A stretch of 64,000 bases of DNA from Enterococcus sp. CSURQ0835 (GCF_902706605.1 NZ_CACSLH010000001.1:62001-126000), one strand, 5' to 3'. Counted from the first letter of the stretch, positions 54,747-64,000 are shown. Program-made: numbers and translations. Notes: generated from the letters alone by a model not told the origin.

Positions 54747-56906
54747 ATGAGCTTAAAAGATTTAGGAGAGGTCTCCTACTTTAAACTGAACAATGAGATC
54801 AATCGTCCCGTCAATGGACAGATCCCTCTAAATAAAGATCAAGAAGCCTTAGCTGCCTTCTTTAAAGAAAACGTTGAGCCGAATACCCATCAGTTTGCTT
54901 CAACAAAAGAAAAAATCGAATATTTAGTCGCCCATGATTATTTGGAGAGCGACTACTTAGCAAAGTATTCAATGGTGTTTATCGAAAAATTATTCGCTTA
55001 CTTGGACGAACAACAGTTTACTTTCAAATCGTTCATGGCCGCTTATAAATTTTATTCGCAATATGCGTTGAAAGACAATGACGGACTTGAATATTTGGAA
55101 AATTATGAAGACCGAGTTGCCTATAACGCGTTGTATTTTGCTGATGGAAATGAAGAGTTAGCCTTGAATCTAGCCGATGAAATGATCCATCAACGCTATC
55201 AACCTGCGACACCTTCTTTTTTAAATGCTGGTCGCAAACGCCGCGGTGAGTTAGTATCCTGTTTTTTGATCCAAGTCACTGATGATATGAACAGTATCGG
55301 TCGCTCGATCAATTCAGCGTTGCAACTTTCGCGGATCGGTGGCGGTGTAGGGATCAATTTATCGAACTTACGTGAAGCCGGCGCACCGATCAAAGGCTAT
55401 GACGGCGCAGCAAGCGGTGTCGTGCCTGTCATGAAATTATTTGAAGATAGTTTTTCTTATTCCAATCAATTAGGCCAGCGACAAGGTGCCGGTGTCGTTT
55501 ATTTGAACGTTTTTCATCCTGACATCGAAATGTTTTTATCCGCTAAAAAAGAAAACGCCGATGAAAAGATCCGCGTTAAAACATTATCACTTGGGATCAC
55601 AGTCCCTGATAAGTTTTACGAATTAGTCCGTAAGAATGAAGACATGTATCTCTTTAGTCCTTACGGTGTGGAACGGGAATACGGCGTGCCGTTTTCTTAT
55701 GTCGATATCACAAAAGAATATGATAACTTAGTCAATAATCCTAAGATCCGCAAGAAAAAAGTCAAAGCGCGCGACTTAGAAAATGAGATCTCAAAATTAC
55801 AACAAGAGTCTGGCTATCCTTACATCATCAATATCGATACAGCTAACCGTGCCAATCCCATCGATGGCAAGATCGTCATGAGTAATCTGTGTTCTGAGAT
55901 CTTGCAAGTCCAAACACCTTCTGCCATCAATGATCGGCAAGAATACGAAGTGCTTGGTACCGATATTTCGTGTAACCTTGGCTCGACTAATATCGTCAAC
56001 TTGATGGAAAGTCCTGACTTTGGAAAATCCGTTCAAACGATGGTCCGCGCATTGACTTTTGTGACCGATGCGTCGAATATCGATGTCGTACCTTCTATCC
56101 AAAATGGAAATCATTTAAACCATACGATCGGTCTGGGTGCAATGGGACTCCATAGTTTCTTTGCTAAACATTTGATGACTTACGGCTCCAAAGAATCTTT
56201 AGACTTCACCAATATTTACTTTATGCTGTTGAATTATTGGACGTTAGTAGAAAGTAACAACATCGCAAAAGAACGCGGTGAAGTCTTCCACAACTTTGAA
56301 AAATCAGCTTACGCGGATGGAACGTATTTTGATCGTTACATCCAGGACGAAATTTTACCTCAAACGGAAAAAGTCCAAGCGATCTTCAAAGATATTTTTA
56401 TTCCAAGTGCTGCTGATTGGGAAAAACTAAAAGCTGCAGTCCAAAAAGATGGTTTGTATCACCAAAACCGATTAGCAATCGCGCCCAATGGTTCAATCTC
56501 TTATATCAATGATACGAGTGCTTCTTTGCATCCGATCACGCGTTTGATCGAAGAACGGCAAGAAAAGAAAATCGGTAAGATCTATTACCCAGCCCCTTAT
56601 TTGAACAATGACACACTGCCTTATTACACATCTGCTTATGATATGGATATGCGCAAAGTCATCGATGTCTACGCCACTGCGCAAAAACACATCGACCAAG
56701 GGATGAGTTTGACCTTGTTCATGCGCTCTGAGATCCCGGTTGGTTTATATGAATGGAAAACGGACACGAAACAATCCACTCGTGATTTGAATATTTTACG
56801 GAATTACGCTTTTTATAAAGGCTGCAAATCGATTTATTACGTCCGCACGTTTACCGATGACGCTGAAGAGATCGGCTCAAATCAATGTGAAAGCTGTGTG
56901 ATCTAA
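54747..56906 (+). CDS. nrdE: Ribonucleotide reductase class Ib, alpha subunit
   Basis: A 719-aa catalytic subunit that makes deoxyribonucleotides. Visible marks: the short N-terminus lacking the full ATP-cone (as class Ib), ATPSFLNAGRKRRGELVSCF with the first active Cys, LCSEILQVQTPSAINDRQEY, GLGAMGLHSFF and LAIAPNGSISYINDTSASLH, plus the C-terminal redox pair SNQCESCVI reached by NrdH. The ATG at 54747 has AAAGATGTGA as a modest site. Second gene of nrdHEF. Confidence 0.97.
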   Translation: MSLKDLGEVSYFKLNNEINRPVNGQIPLNKDQEALAAFFKENVEPNTHQFASTKEKIEYLVAHDYLESDYLAKYSMVFIEKLFAYLDEQQFTFKSFMAAYKFYSQYALKDNDGLEYLENYEDRVAYNALYFADGNEELALNLADEMIHQRYQPATPSFLNAGRKRRGELVSCFLIQVTDDMNSIGRSINSALQLSRIGGGVGINLSNLREAGAPIKGYDGAASGVVPVMKLFEDSFSYSNQLGQRQGAGVVYLNVFHPDIEMFLSAKKENADEKIRVKTLSLGITVPDKFYELVRKNEDMYLFSPYGVEREYGVPFSYVDITKEYDNLVNNPKIRKKKVKARDLENEISKLQQESGYPYIINIDTANRANPIDGKIVMSNLCSEILQVQTPSAINDRQEYEVLGTDISCNLGSTNIVNLMESPDFGKSVQTMVRALTFVTDASNIDVVPSIQNGNHLNHTIGLGAMGLHSFFAKHLMTYGSKESLDFTNIYFMLLNYWTLVESNNIAKERGEVFHNFEKSAYADGTYFDRYIQDEILPQTEKVQAIFKDIFIPSAADWEKLKAAVQKDGLYHQNRLAIAPNGSISYINDTSASLHPITRLIEERQEKKIGKIYYPAPYLNNDTLPYYTSAYDMDMRKVIDVYATAQKHIDQGMSLTLFMRSEIPVGLYEWKTDTKQSTRDLNILRNYAFYKGCKSIYYVRTFTDDAEEIGSNQCESCVI

Positions 56907-56936
56907 CGTGTTTGGTAGAGAAAGGAACGAGTTTTA

Positions 56937-57905
56937 ATGGCAGAAACGTATTACAAAGCAATCAACTGGAATGAGATCGAAGACGTGATCGACAAATCTA
57001 CGTGGGAAAAATTGACCGAACAGTTTTGGCTGGACACGCGAATCCCACTTTCCAACGACTTAGACGACTGGCGGAAATTGTCAGCTCTAGAAAAAACGAC
57101 AGTCGGTCATGTCTTTGGTGGTTTGACTTTACTCGATACTGTCCAATCTGAAAGCGGGATGGATCAGTTGCGTCAAGACGTTCGGACACCTCATGAAGAA
57201 GCCGTCTTAAACAATATTCAATTCATGGAATCAGTCCACGCTAAAAGTTATTCTTCGATCTTTAGTACGTTAAATACAAAGTCTGAGATCGACGAGATTT
57301 TTGAATGGACCGACACCAATCCTTATCTCCAGAAAAAAGCAGAGCGAATCAATGAGATCTACAAAAACGGTTCGCCGTTAGAAAAAAAGATCGCCAGCGT
57401 CTTTTTAGAAACGTTCTTATTCTATTCAGGCTTTTATACGCCGCTCTATTATTTAGGAAATAATAAGCTAGCTAATGTGGCAGAGATCATCAAGCTGATC
57501 ATTCGCGATGAATCCGTCCATGGTACGTACATCGGCTACAAGTTCCAAGTTGGGTTCAATGAGTTGACCGCTGATGAACAAGCTAACTTAAAAGACTGGA
57601 TGTACGACTTACTGTATGAGTTGTATGAAAACGAAGAAAAATACACGGAAGAATTATACGATGCAATTGGTTGGACCGAAGAAGTCAAAACGTTTTTACG
57701 CTACAATGCCAACAAAGCGTTGATGAATCTCGGGATGGACCCACTGTTTCCAGATACCGCCGATGATGTCAACCCGATCGTAATGAATGGGATCTCTACA
57801 GGTACTAGCAACCATGACTTCTTCTCACAAGTGGGAAATGGTTATTTGCTAGGTCATGTGGAAGCCATGCAAGATGATGATTACTTGATCGGCTTTGAAA
57901 AATAA
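56937..57905 (+). CDS. nrdF: Ribonucleotide reductase class Ib, beta subunit
   Basis: The 322-aa radical-generating subunit with a di-metal (Mn or Fe) site and Tyr radical. Ligand helices are seen in TLLDTVQSESGMDQLR, NIQFMESVHAKSYSSIFSTL, FLETFLFYSGFYTPLY and IIRDESVHGTYIGYKFQ. The radical Tyr is in the AKSYSSIF stretch. The ATG follows AAAGGAACGAG, 30 bp after nrdE. Last gene of the operon with a terminator behind it. Confidence 0.96.
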   Translation: MAETYYKAINWNEIEDVIDKSTWEKLTEQFWLDTRIPLSNDLDDWRKLSALEKTTVGHVFGGLTLLDTVQSESGMDQLRQDVRTPHEEAVLNNIQFMESVHAKSYSSIFSTLNTKSEIDEIFEWTDTNPYLQKKAERINEIYKNGSPLEKKIASVFLETFLFYSGFYTPLYYLGNNKLANVAEIIKLIIRDESVHGTYIGYKFQVGFNELTADEQANLKDWMYDLLYELYENEEKYTEELYDAIGWTEEVKTFLRYNANKALMNLGMDPLFPDTADDVNPIVMNGISTGTSNHDFFSQVGNGYLLGHVEAMQDDDYLIGFEK

Positions 57906-57927
57906 TTTTTTAGCCGGATGACTGAAA

Positions 57928-57965
57928 AACGCGCTGCTAGCAAATGTGCCGGCAGCGCGTTTTTG
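57928..57965. terminator. Bidirectional terminator after nrdF
   Basis: Stem AACGCGCTGC / GCAGCGCGTT with a 14-nt loop, flanked by an A-run and TTTT. It serves nrdHEF and the convergent MgtC-like gene. Confidence 0.88.
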
Positions 57966-57978
57966 GCGTTTCAATCAA

Positions 57979-58683
57979 TTAAACATTGATCAAACGTAAT
58001 TTGGTGATATTACGATACATTGATAAGTCTTCGATCACATCGGTGTAATCCATTTTCTTCGGCAAGTCGATCGTATAAATATTAGTGTAGACTCGGTAGT
58101 CTTCCATGAAATCAACGTTGAAATCTACATCTTCCACTTCGATCCCCTTGCTCTCAAAATAATTCATGATAAATTCTTTTGTCTCAGCCCGGTGAATATA
58201 TTGAATCTCAATTTTTTTGATTGCATGGACTTTGATAATTTTTTTCACCACTGTCAATGCCAACATCACTCCGACAAAACTGGAGATTGCGATCTTGTAA
58301 TACCCCATGCCGATCGCAAGGCCCAAACCGGCACCTGCCCAAATCGAAGCTGCCGTTGTCAAACCTTTAACAGAACGATTTGTCACGATGATCGTTCCTG
58401 CACCTAGAAAACCGACACCACTGACAACTTGGGCGATCAACCGCGCTTCATCAGAACGAATGACGCCCATCAATTTTGGATATTGCAACGCGTCTCGCAG
58501 TGCTGAACTTGCGATCTCCACTTGGATCAATGCAATGATCGTTGCCCCCATACAGACTAAAATGTGCGTCCTGATTCCAGCCGGTCGATTGCGATATTCC
58601 CGCTCGATCCCGATCGCGCCGCCCATGATCATTGCTAAAACTAAACGAATCATGATCTCTTGTAATGTTAATTCTACGTCCAT
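57979..58683 (-). CDS. MgtC/SapB family membrane protein
   Basis: A 234-aa protein: four or five N-terminal helices with MgtC motifs (LVLAMIMGGAIGIEREYRNR, AGIRTHILVCMGATIIALIQ, AQVVSGVGFLGAGTIIV, VKGLTTAASIWAGAGLGLAI) and a C-terminal cytosolic ACT-like domain (~150-234). MgtC proteins are linked to survival in low magnesium and acid and to control of F-ATPase. Single gene, GGGGAT ribosome site, convergent with nrdF. Confidence 0.92.
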   Translation of the reverse strand: MDVELTLQEIMIRLVLAMIMGGAIGIEREYRNRPAGIRTHILVCMGATIIALIQVEIASSALRDALQYPKLMGVIRSDEARLIAQVVSGVGFLGAGTIIVTNRSVKGLTTAASIWAGAGLGLAIGMGYYKIAISSFVGVMLALTVVKKIIKVHAIKKIEIQYIHRAETKEFIMNYFESKGIEVEDVDFNVDFMEDYRVYTNIYTIDLPKKMDYTDVIEDLSMYRNITKLRLINV

Positions 58684-58734
58684 CCCCTATCACCTCAAAA
58701 ATAGTATAGCATTAATCAGCTGATTTTCAGAAAG

Positions 58735-59448
58735 TTAACCTTGTAGTTGACGCAATTCAACTGGCGTTACTTGGCGATAAGCGCCTAACGCCAAGTCAGC
58801 CGGTAGCTGTAATTGTCCCATTCGAATCCGTTTTAAGTAAGCGACTTCTTTGCCACACGCTTTGACCATTCGTTTAACTTGGTGAAATTTGCCTTCGTGT
58901 AATACGATTCGCACAATTGAAGTCTGCTGCTGCTCATCAACTGCTTCGATCATTAGCTGGGCAGGTCGTGTCTTTTCACCATCCAGCGTGATCCCTTTTT
59001 CAAATGTTTTTACATCCGTTACCGTCATCACACCGTTGACCTTTGCATAATACTCTTTTTCCACGTGTTTTTTTGGCGCTAATAATTCATGAGCTAACTT
59101 GCCATCATTAGTGAGCAGCAATAAACCTTCCGTGTCTTTATCTAAGCGTCCCACTGGAAATAAATCGCTACGAAAATCATCGGCCGCCAATAAATCCATC
59201 ACTGTCCGGTCTCGTTTATCTTCTGTCGCCGAAATGACACCAGCTGGTTTATTCAACACATAATAATAAAATTCCTGATAGTGCAAAGGTTCACCTTGCC
59301 ACTTGATCACATCAGTAGTTGGATCAACTTGTCGCTTATCACTTTTTTCCCTTTGCCCATTAATGGTAACTGTTCCCGTTTTGAGTATTTTTTTAACTTC
59401 TTTACGGCTGCCTAGCCCGGCTTCGGCTAAGAATTTATCTAAACGCAT
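58735..59448 (-). CDS. rsuA: Pseudouridine synthase, RsuA/RluB family
   Basis: A 237-aa enzyme that makes a pseudouridine in rRNA, probably at 16S position 516. An N-terminal S4 RNA-binding domain (MRLDKFLAEAGLGSRKEVKK, GTVTINGQREKSD) precedes the catalytic domain with the Asp in FPVGRLDKDTEGLLLLTNDG and ILHEGKFHQVKRM-type motif (VLHEGKFHQVKRMVKACG). RsuA and RluB relatives are hard to separate by sequence alone; the size favours RsuA/YtzG type. The ATG at 59448 follows GAGGTGAAA. Confidence 0.87.
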   Translation of the reverse strand: MRLDKFLAEAGLGSRKEVKKILKTGTVTINGQREKSDKRQVDPTTDVIKWQGEPLHYQEFYYYVLNKPAGVISATEDKRDRTVMDLLAADDFRSDLFPVGRLDKDTEGLLLLTNDGKLAHELLAPKKHVEKEYYAKVNGVMTVTDVKTFEKGITLDGEKTRPAQLMIEAVDEQQQTSIVRIVLHEGKFHQVKRMVKACGKEVAYLKRIRMGQLQLPADLALGAYRQVTPVELRQLQG

Positions 59449-59522
59449 TCATTTCACCTCAATTTTATTATGCCATAAACGCGTTGCTCCCGCCCAGTAA
59501 AACCACGACCTTTGTCATTAAC

Positions 59523-59553
59523 AAAAAAGGAGTCAGGCAGATTGCCTCACTCC
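59523..59553 (-). terminator. Rho-independent terminator after nagB
   Basis: Stem GGAGTGAGGCA / TGCCTGACTCC (one mismatch) with a short loop, followed by TTTTTTG on the minus strand. Confidence 0.85.
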
Positions 59554-59573
59554 AAAAACTTCTATAACTGATT

Positions 59574-60275
59574 TTATAATTTGCTAGCAGCAGCTTCGTC
59601 GATGATCACTGTAACGTTCGGATGATTTTGTAAAACGCTCGCTGGTAATTCTTCGGTCACTGGACCATCTAGCATCCCTTTGATCGCATCAGCTTTACTT
59701 TCACCATATGCCATCAATACGATTTTTTTACTTTGCATGATCGAGCCGATCCCCATCGATAGTGCATGTGTTGGTACGTCTTCTACTTTATCAAAATAGC
59801 GTTTGTTCGCTTCGATCGTTGATTCTGTTAGTTCGACTACGTGAGTCGTCACATCAAAACTTGTGCCTGGCTCGTTGAACCCAATGTGGCCATTACGACC
59901 GATCCCTAAAATTTGGATATCAATCGGATGATCCGCGATGACTTGGTCGTACCGTTTGCATTCAGCTTCAAGATCTTGCGCTTTCCCATTTGGGACGAAA
60001 GTTTCTTTGAAAGGTTTTTGGTTGAACAGGCGATCGTTCATGAAATAGCGATAGCTTTGTTCATCTGAGCCATCTAATCCCACGTATTCATCCAAGTTGA
60101 CTGAAGTTAATGCAGAAAAATCTAAATTACTCCCGGTCATTTCTTGATATAACGTTTCGGGTGTGCTTCCCGTAGCTAAACCTAAAACTTTAATATCATT
60201 TTCCATTCCTGCTTTAATCAATTCAAAAGCTTTTTTGCCGCCTTCAACGTCATTTTTTACGCGAATTACATCCAT
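59574..60275 (-). CDS. nagB: Glucosamine-6-phosphate deaminase
   Basis: A 233-aa aldose-ketose isomerase/deaminase that turns glucosamine 6-phosphate into fructose 6-phosphate and ammonia. Motifs: [14 protein letters not shown] (phosphate loop), [10 protein letters not shown] (catalytic Asp), [19 protein letters not shown] (catalytic His). The ATG at 60275 has AAAGGAGCG 8 nt upstream; a GTG one codon earlier is less likely. Its promoter is flanked by two GntR/NagR-type dyads. nagA is not in view. Confidence 0.94.
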   Translation of the reverse strand: MDVIRVKNDVEGGKKAFELIKAGMENDIKVLGLATGSTPETLYQEMTGSNLDFSALTSVNLDEYVGLDGSDEQSYRYFMNDRLFNQKPFKETFVPNGKAQDLEAECKRYDQVIADHPIDIQILGIGRNGHIGFNEPGTSFDVTTHVVELTESTIEANKRYFDKVEDVPTHALSMGIGSIMQSKKIVLMAYGESKADAIKGMLDGPVTEELPASVLQNHPNVTVIIDEAAASKL

Positions 60276-60300
60276 CACGAAACGCTCCTTTTATCTTCAT

Positions 60301-60314
60301 TTGGTATACACCAA
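60301..60314. promoter_or_regulatory. NagR/dre-like operator 1 at the nagB start site
   Basis: TTGGTATACACCAA, an inverted repeat close to the dre sites of GntR-family NagR/YvoA (TGGTNTAGACCA core). It lies just downstream of the -10, at the expected transcription start of nagB. Confidence 0.68.
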
Positions 60315-60316
60315 TG

Positions 60317-60345
60317 ATAGCATGAATGAAGTTTTTTTGCAATAA
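60317..60345 (-). promoter_or_regulatory. nagB promoter
   Basis: TTGCAA, a 17-bp spacer and TATCAT on the minus strand, between the two dre-like dyads and about 45 bp from the nagB ATG. Confidence 0.72.
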
Positions 60346-60359
60346 CTGTCTAGACCAAA
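60346..60359. promoter_or_regulatory. NagR/dre-like operator 2 upstream of the -35
   Basis: On the minus strand TTTGGTCTAGACAG, close to the dre core TGGTCTAGACCA with a 2-base defect at one end. Together with the downstream dyad it brackets the nagB promoter. Confidence 0.6.
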
Positions 60360-60391
60360 AAAGCGATGCTACTTTTTTCCGTAGCACCGCA
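60355..60391 (-). terminator. Rho-independent terminator after mtlD
   Basis: Stem GCGGTGCTAC / GTAGCATCGC with an 8-nt loop, followed by TTTTTTGG on the minus strand. It overlaps the upstream edge of the nagB control region. Confidence 0.85.
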
Positions 60392-60402
60392 ATCGCTAAT
60401 AA

Positions 60403-61548
60403 TTAATTTAATTTTTGATACGCAGCTAAAATCTCTGCGATCAATGCTTCATCATTGACGCCAGTCACTTCTTTGACTACTACTTCAACGGATTTTTCTT
60501 TTAACATACTTTGTAATTCTTGGCTTTGTTCATCGTTTGGATCATCATATTTTAAAATCATCGCGACCACTTCAACCAAATGATCATACGCTAAGTTGCG
60601 AGCCTTCGCTTCGCGGATTGGACGAATAAAACGTTCGTCGTAGCCTAACTTACGGATCGGTGTCCGAGCCACCCGAGTGATTGCATCTGAGATATAAGGA
60701 TTTTCAAAGCGACCAACGATTTTATCAATATACGCTTGGTGCGTCGCAGGATCGAAATCCCATTTTTTGATTAATAAGCCACCAGTTTCACTTAAAACTG
60801 CTTTTAATTGTTGCAAAACACTGGCGTCACTGATCGCTTCATCAATCGTTTGATAACCTTTATACGCTCCGGTATAAGCAACGGTGGCATGCCCCGTATT
60901 GACTGAAAATAATTTCCGTTCGATATAAGGTTCTAAATCGGGTACATATTCCACCCCTTTTAAATGAAGCGATTTGTTTTTACTTTGAGTCTCATCAATT
61001 ACCCATTCACAGAAAGGTTCTACCGATACAAACAACGGATCGGTATGATGTTGGATCGGTACGATGCGATCGACGGCTGCGTTTGGAAACCCGATATATT
61101 TTTCTACATAAGCAAGATCGGCTGCCGATAAATATTTTTTGACTTCACCAAATAAAAATTGGCTCCCGCCGATCATATTTTCACAGGCAATGACATCTAG
61201 TGGGTGTTCATTGCCCGCAGTACGACGCTTTTGAATCCCCTTAGCGATCAATTCCGCGATAAAAGGTAAAATATTTGGCCCGATAGCCGTTGTTACGATA
61301 TCCGTTTCCGCAATCGAATCGACGACTGCTTGCGGATCTTTTTGGTTGTTCAACCCATCAACTTGCTGAACTTGAATTTGTTTTTTAGCTGGATCAGCCA
61401 ACTCGATCGTATATTCTTTTCGTTCGTTCAAAGCATTGATGATCGTTTCATTGATATCAACGAAATCAATCGAAAAATCATTGCTGAATAAAATCTCACC
61501 GATAAATCCTCGGCCAATATTGCCTGCTCCAAAGTGTGTTGCTTTCAT
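60403..61548 (-). CDS. mtlD: Mannitol-1-phosphate 5-dehydrogenase
   Basis: A 381-aa NAD-dependent polyol dehydrogenase, oxidising mannitol 1-phosphate to fructose 6-phosphate. The Rossmann start [20 protein letters not shown], then [24 protein letters not shown] and the catalytic Lys region [20 protein letters not shown] are typical. The ATG lies 2 bp after mtlF, so it is coupled to the PTS IIA gene. Last gene of the mannitol unit. Confidence 0.96.
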   Translation of the reverse strand: MKATHFGAGNIGRGFIGEILFSNDFSIDFVDINETIINALNERKEYTIELADPAKKQIQVQQVDGLNNQKDPQAVVDSIAETDIVTTAIGPNILPFIAELIAKGIQKRRTAGNEHPLDVIACENMIGGSQFLFGEVKKYLSAADLAYVEKYIGFPNAAVDRIVPIQHHTDPLFVSVEPFCEWVIDETQSKNKSLHLKGVEYVPDLEPYIERKLFSVNTGHATVAYTGAYKGYQTIDEAISDASVLQQLKAVLSETGGLLIKKWDFDPATHQAYIDKIVGRFENPYISDAITRVARTPIRKLGYDERFIRPIREAKARNLAYDHLVEVVAMILKYDDPNDEQSQELQSMLKEKSVEVVVKEVTGVNDEALIAEILAAYQKLN

Positions 61549-61550
61549 TT

Positions 61551-61988
61551 TTACTCTACCTCCTGCAGATATTCAATGATCTCTGCTTTTGTTTGTGCGT
61601 CTGCTAATTTCACAACATTATCGACATCCGAACAAAAGATTGCGATCTTTTGTAAAATATCTAAATGTTCATCCCCGATTCCAGCAATCCCAAATAAAAC
61701 CATGGCTACGTCTTCAGTATCATCCGCTCCAAATTGAACCCCTTCTGGCGCTTGGATAATGGAGATACCACTTTTTTTAACAAATTTTTTCGCTTCATCC
61801 GTACCGTGCGGGATCGCAATAAAATTCCCCATGTAAGTTGAAACGAGTTTGTTTCGTTCGATCATCGCATCAACATAGCCGGCTTCGACGCAACCAGCAT
61901 CCACCAATAACTTACCGCACGCTCTGATTGCATCTTCTTTTGTAGCATATGATTGATCTAATAAAATCATTTCTGGCTGTAATTCCAT
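61551..61988 (-). CDS. mtlF: PTS mannitol-specific IIA
   Basis: A 145-aa IIA of the mannitol/fructose family. Phospho-His in [20 protein letters not shown]; other marks are [18 protein letters not shown] and [19 protein letters not shown]. It hands phosphate to the MtlA IIB domain. It sits between mtlR and mtlD; mtlA is not in the window and is expected to the right. The ATG follows TAGGAGGAAC. Confidence 0.95.
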   Translation of the reverse strand: MELQPEMILLDQSYATKEDAIRACGKLLVDAGCVEAGYVDAMIERNKLVSTYMGNFIAIPHGTDEAKKFVKKSGISIIQAPEGVQFGADDTEDVAMVLFGIAGIGDEHLDILQKIAIFCSDVDNVVKLADAQTKAEIIEYLQEVE

Positions 61989-62045
61989 GCTAGTTCCTCC
62001 TAAAATAATACTGGTTGCACATGTTTTCTTTTTGTGCTTTATTAC

Positions 62046-64000
62046 TTAACTTTCTCGAATCTCTTTGACAAACAATGAACTCAATAGCTGGTAAATGATC
62101 TCTTGATTGCCAAATTTATAAATTTCTGTATTTAAATCACTCTCAATGATCGAACTAGAAATCTTTCCTAGTAACTCTTTTTGGTTTTCCGGCAGCGGGT
62201 CAGGTGCCAACAAGAGCAAGACTCGACTGAGTTCGATACTTTTTTTATCCATCCCCGGAATCAAAAAAGTCCGATCTAGATCATAAATAGCAAAATACGG
62301 TTGTTTGATTTTTTCATTTGAACTGTGAAACAAAGCAAAGTTGCTATTAGGGATCCCGATCGGTGCGACCAAATAGCGTTCAATTACTTTGCGCGTTACA
62401 AATGCTGGCTCGCTAGTGATCGTTTCTGGTAAAGCGGCAATCACTTGGGCAAGCGTTGTCTCGATCGTGTCATCAGCTTTGATGGATCGGACTTCAAAGC
62501 TTTGCAACAAATTATTTGCGACTCGCATCATTTCATAGATCTCTTCAAACGATTCACTTTCTTCTTTGACAACGACTTTTCTGATCGCTGGCTGCAAACG
62601 CTGCAGTTGCCCTCTGATCTCCGTGATCTCCTCTTCTAATAAAAGCGGCGAGATAACTTTATACGGCAGCTGAAATCCAGGTAAAAACACTGTCGCTAAA
62701 ATCACGTCATACGGTTTAAAATCTAACTGATTCATCTCAGAGATCTTAGCAACCCGAATCTTTTTCAACTCAGGCACATACTTTTTTAAGCGGCTTTCTA
62801 AGATGCGAGCTGTTCCAATCCCGCTCGAGCATAAAACTAAAGCGGAAAAGGTCTTGCCAACGGGCGTTCGTTCTAGCGAAGTCGCAAAGTGGATCACGAC
62901 ATATCCTAGTTCATCCAGTGAAAAATCATGCTCAGGAAAGACAGTAGTCAGTTCTTTTGTCACTGCATTTGTCAATAGCTGGTATTTTTCTTTGATCTGA
63001 ACAAGCAGTGGATTACTGGCCTTCAAAGGCGTGATATTACGTTTCAAAGCAGCTGACATATGAGCTAACAAATCATTAAACAACTGCTCATCACTACGAA
63101 AATCAGTCTTTGTATCTTCCGAGACTAACCGAATCAATTCTTTGATCTGATAAGATAGCTCCACATCAAAATCAGCAAAAAAGATATTTTGCGTTTTCTT
63201 GTAGTTGATCCCTTCCAATTGTCGTGCTAAAAATTGGACTTCTTGTCGATTGATTGCGGTTTTAAGTTCCGTTGCGACTTTGATCATGATCTGGCTTGCA
63301 ACTTGCATACTCTCTGGATTTGGTTCAGCTGAACTGCTGGCTTCAAGTCCATGCTGACTAGTAATCCGATCAATGGAAAGTGCTAATAAAACGATCACAC
63401 GTTGGATTTGATTATCGGTCACTTTATCAAACGCATCAGTTGCTAAGTGATAAAGTGTCGTTTTAGCTAAATACAAACTCCGCGTCGTCAAGCGATCCAA
63501 GAAAAAATTTCCACTTTTTTGGGTAAGGTTTTCCGGTCGTAACTGATCAAGGAAATGAAAAAAATCATATTCAGATACCCCGTTATAAATCAAATTCCCT
63601 AAGATCTGGCGCTTCGCTTTTTCTTTGCCGGTGATTTTGATACCACGGCCTTTCAAACGTATCAGGGTCAATTCGTAATCAGCAACGCTCGTTTCGATCA
63701 CTTGCAGATCTGTTGTGATCGTAGCCGGACTCACCAAAAAATCGATCGCCAGACTTTCGATCGTGATTTCCGTCTCACTGAGTAACAAGCTACAGACAAG
63801 CGCACTTTGTCGTTGGATCGTATCAAAGACCGCCGCCTGCTTTTTTTCTAATTGTGTTTTTAACGCTGCTAGTGCTGACTTTTCACCGATCAAACGATAC
63901 CCAGCTTTTCTTGGTTTGATGATCTGGACATCTAAAGCTTTGATCGTTTTTTCAATACTTGAGATCTCCCGGTAAATCGTCCGCTTGCTGACGTGTAACA
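62046..64000 (-). CDS. mtlR: Mannitol operon activator MtlR (5' end beyond the window)
   Basis: A PRD-containing activator, incomplete here. The frame stays open to the right edge, where LHVSKRTIYREISSIEKTIK is the recognition helix of the first HTH, so the apparent TTG start at 63893 is internal. In order on the visible part: HTH (SKRTIYREI), a second HTH (TIESLAIDFLVSPATITTDL), PRD1, PRD2 (VIHFATSLE), a GatB-like IIB domain (ALVLCSSGIGTARIL, Cys present) and a mannitol-type IIA domain (IGIPNSNFALFHSSNE, in which the usual phospho-His position reads Asn-Ser-Asn). The PTS sets its activity through phosphorylation of these domains. It precedes mtlF. Confidence 0.93.
   Translation of the reverse strand, partial: LHVSKRTIYREISSIEKTIKALDVQIIKPRKAGYRLIGEKSALAALKTQLEKKQAAVFDTIQRQSALVCSLLLSETEITIESLAIDFLVSPATITTDLQVIETSVADYELTLIRLKGRGIKITGKEKAKRQILGNLIYNGVSEYDFFHFLDQLRPENLTQKSGNFFLDRLTTRSLYLAKTTLYHLATDAFDKVTDNQIQRVIVLLALSIDRITSQHGLEASSSAEPNPESMQVASQIMIKVATELKTAINRQEVQFLARQLEGINYKKTQNIFFADFDVELSYQIKELIRLVSEDTKTDFRSDEQLFNDLLAHMSAALKRNITPLKASNPLLVQIKEKYQLLTNAVTKELTTVFPEHDFSLDELGYVVIHFATSLERTPVGKTFSALVLCSSGIGTARILESRLKKYVPELKKIRVAKISEMNQLDFKPYDVILATVFLPGFQLPYKVISPLLLEEEITEIRGQLQRLQPAIRKVVVKEESESFEEIYEMMRVANNLLQSFEVRSIKADDTIETTLAQVIAALPETITSEPAFVTRKVIERYLVAPIGIPNSNFALFHSSNEKIKQPYFAIYDLDRTFLIPGMDKKSIELSRVLLLLAPDPLPENQKELLGKISSSIIESDLNTEIYKFGNQEIIYQLLSSLFVKEIRES

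Overview
The window looks like a chromosomal segment of a low-GC Gram-positive lactic acid bacterium of the Enterococcus/Vagococcus type. The reasons are strong GGAGG ribosome sites, frequent TTG and GTG starts, a walRK-yycHIJ cluster, CIRCE-controlled groESL, an FMN azoreductase close to E. faecalis AzoA, class Ib nrdHEF, and a remnant class IIa immunity gene close to the mundticin/enterocin CRL35 type. No phage, insertion sequence or CRISPR array was seen.

Layout. 0-10.9 kb: manA with a serine hydrolase, a double VOC protein, a rhodanese-like protein with no active-site Cys, an azoreductase, an AI-2E-family permease with an orphan GutA-like protein, a YkgB-type lactonase with an unlisted 53-aa gene, and a P2A-type ATPase behind what looks like a yybP-ykoY manganese riboswitch with terminator. 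10.9-20.3 kb: a TtcA-like PP-loop protein, an LtaS-like sulfatase-fold membrane enzyme, NAD salvage (pncB-nadE), groESL behind a perfect CIRCE element, a CPBP protease and an SDR-like protein. 20.3-27.7 kb: the essential walR-walK-yycH-yycI-yycJ operon, degV and a DUF1836 regulator.

27.7-33.5 kb: a tRNA-Lys(CTT) followed by an accessory bacteriocin-type locus. It has a C39-peptidase ABC exporter, a GHKL sensor kinase and a LytTR response regulator. These are followed by three small genes that standard ORF lists miss: a frameshifted class IIa immunity gene, a 46-aa double-glycine peptide and a 52-aa membrane protein, closed by a terminator. No YGNGV-type bacteriocin gene is present, so the 46-aa peptide is the only visible cargo of the exporter and the best candidate pheromone or bacteriocin.

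33.6-46.7 kb: hybrid-cluster protein Hcp with a divergent Crp/Fnr regulator, an AraC regulator with two tandem DNA-binding domains opposite an SDR with a C-terminal CxxC module, a MerR regulator and YitT-family permease sharing a textbook 19-bp-spacer promoter, and a cellobiose-type PTS/6-phospho-beta-glucosidase operon with a cre-like site. 46.8-51.3 kb: a lipoprotein, then an AT-rich lactococcin 972-type bacteriocin cassette (bacteriocin, DUF1430-like membrane protein, ABC ATPase) and about 0.8 kb of gene-free AT-rich DNA. 51.3-64 kb: feoA-feoB-Cys-rich small protein behind a Fur-like box, nrdHEF behind two NrdR boxes 31 bp apart, an MgtC-like protein, an RsuA-type pseudouridine synthase, nagB flanked by two NagR/dre-like operators, and mtlD-mtlF-mtlR, with mtlR running off the right edge.

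Main themes: metal homeostasis (Mn riboswitch, feo), carbohydrate PTS systems, NAD and deoxynucleotide metabolism, envelope-stress signalling, and two separate bacteriocin-type loci.
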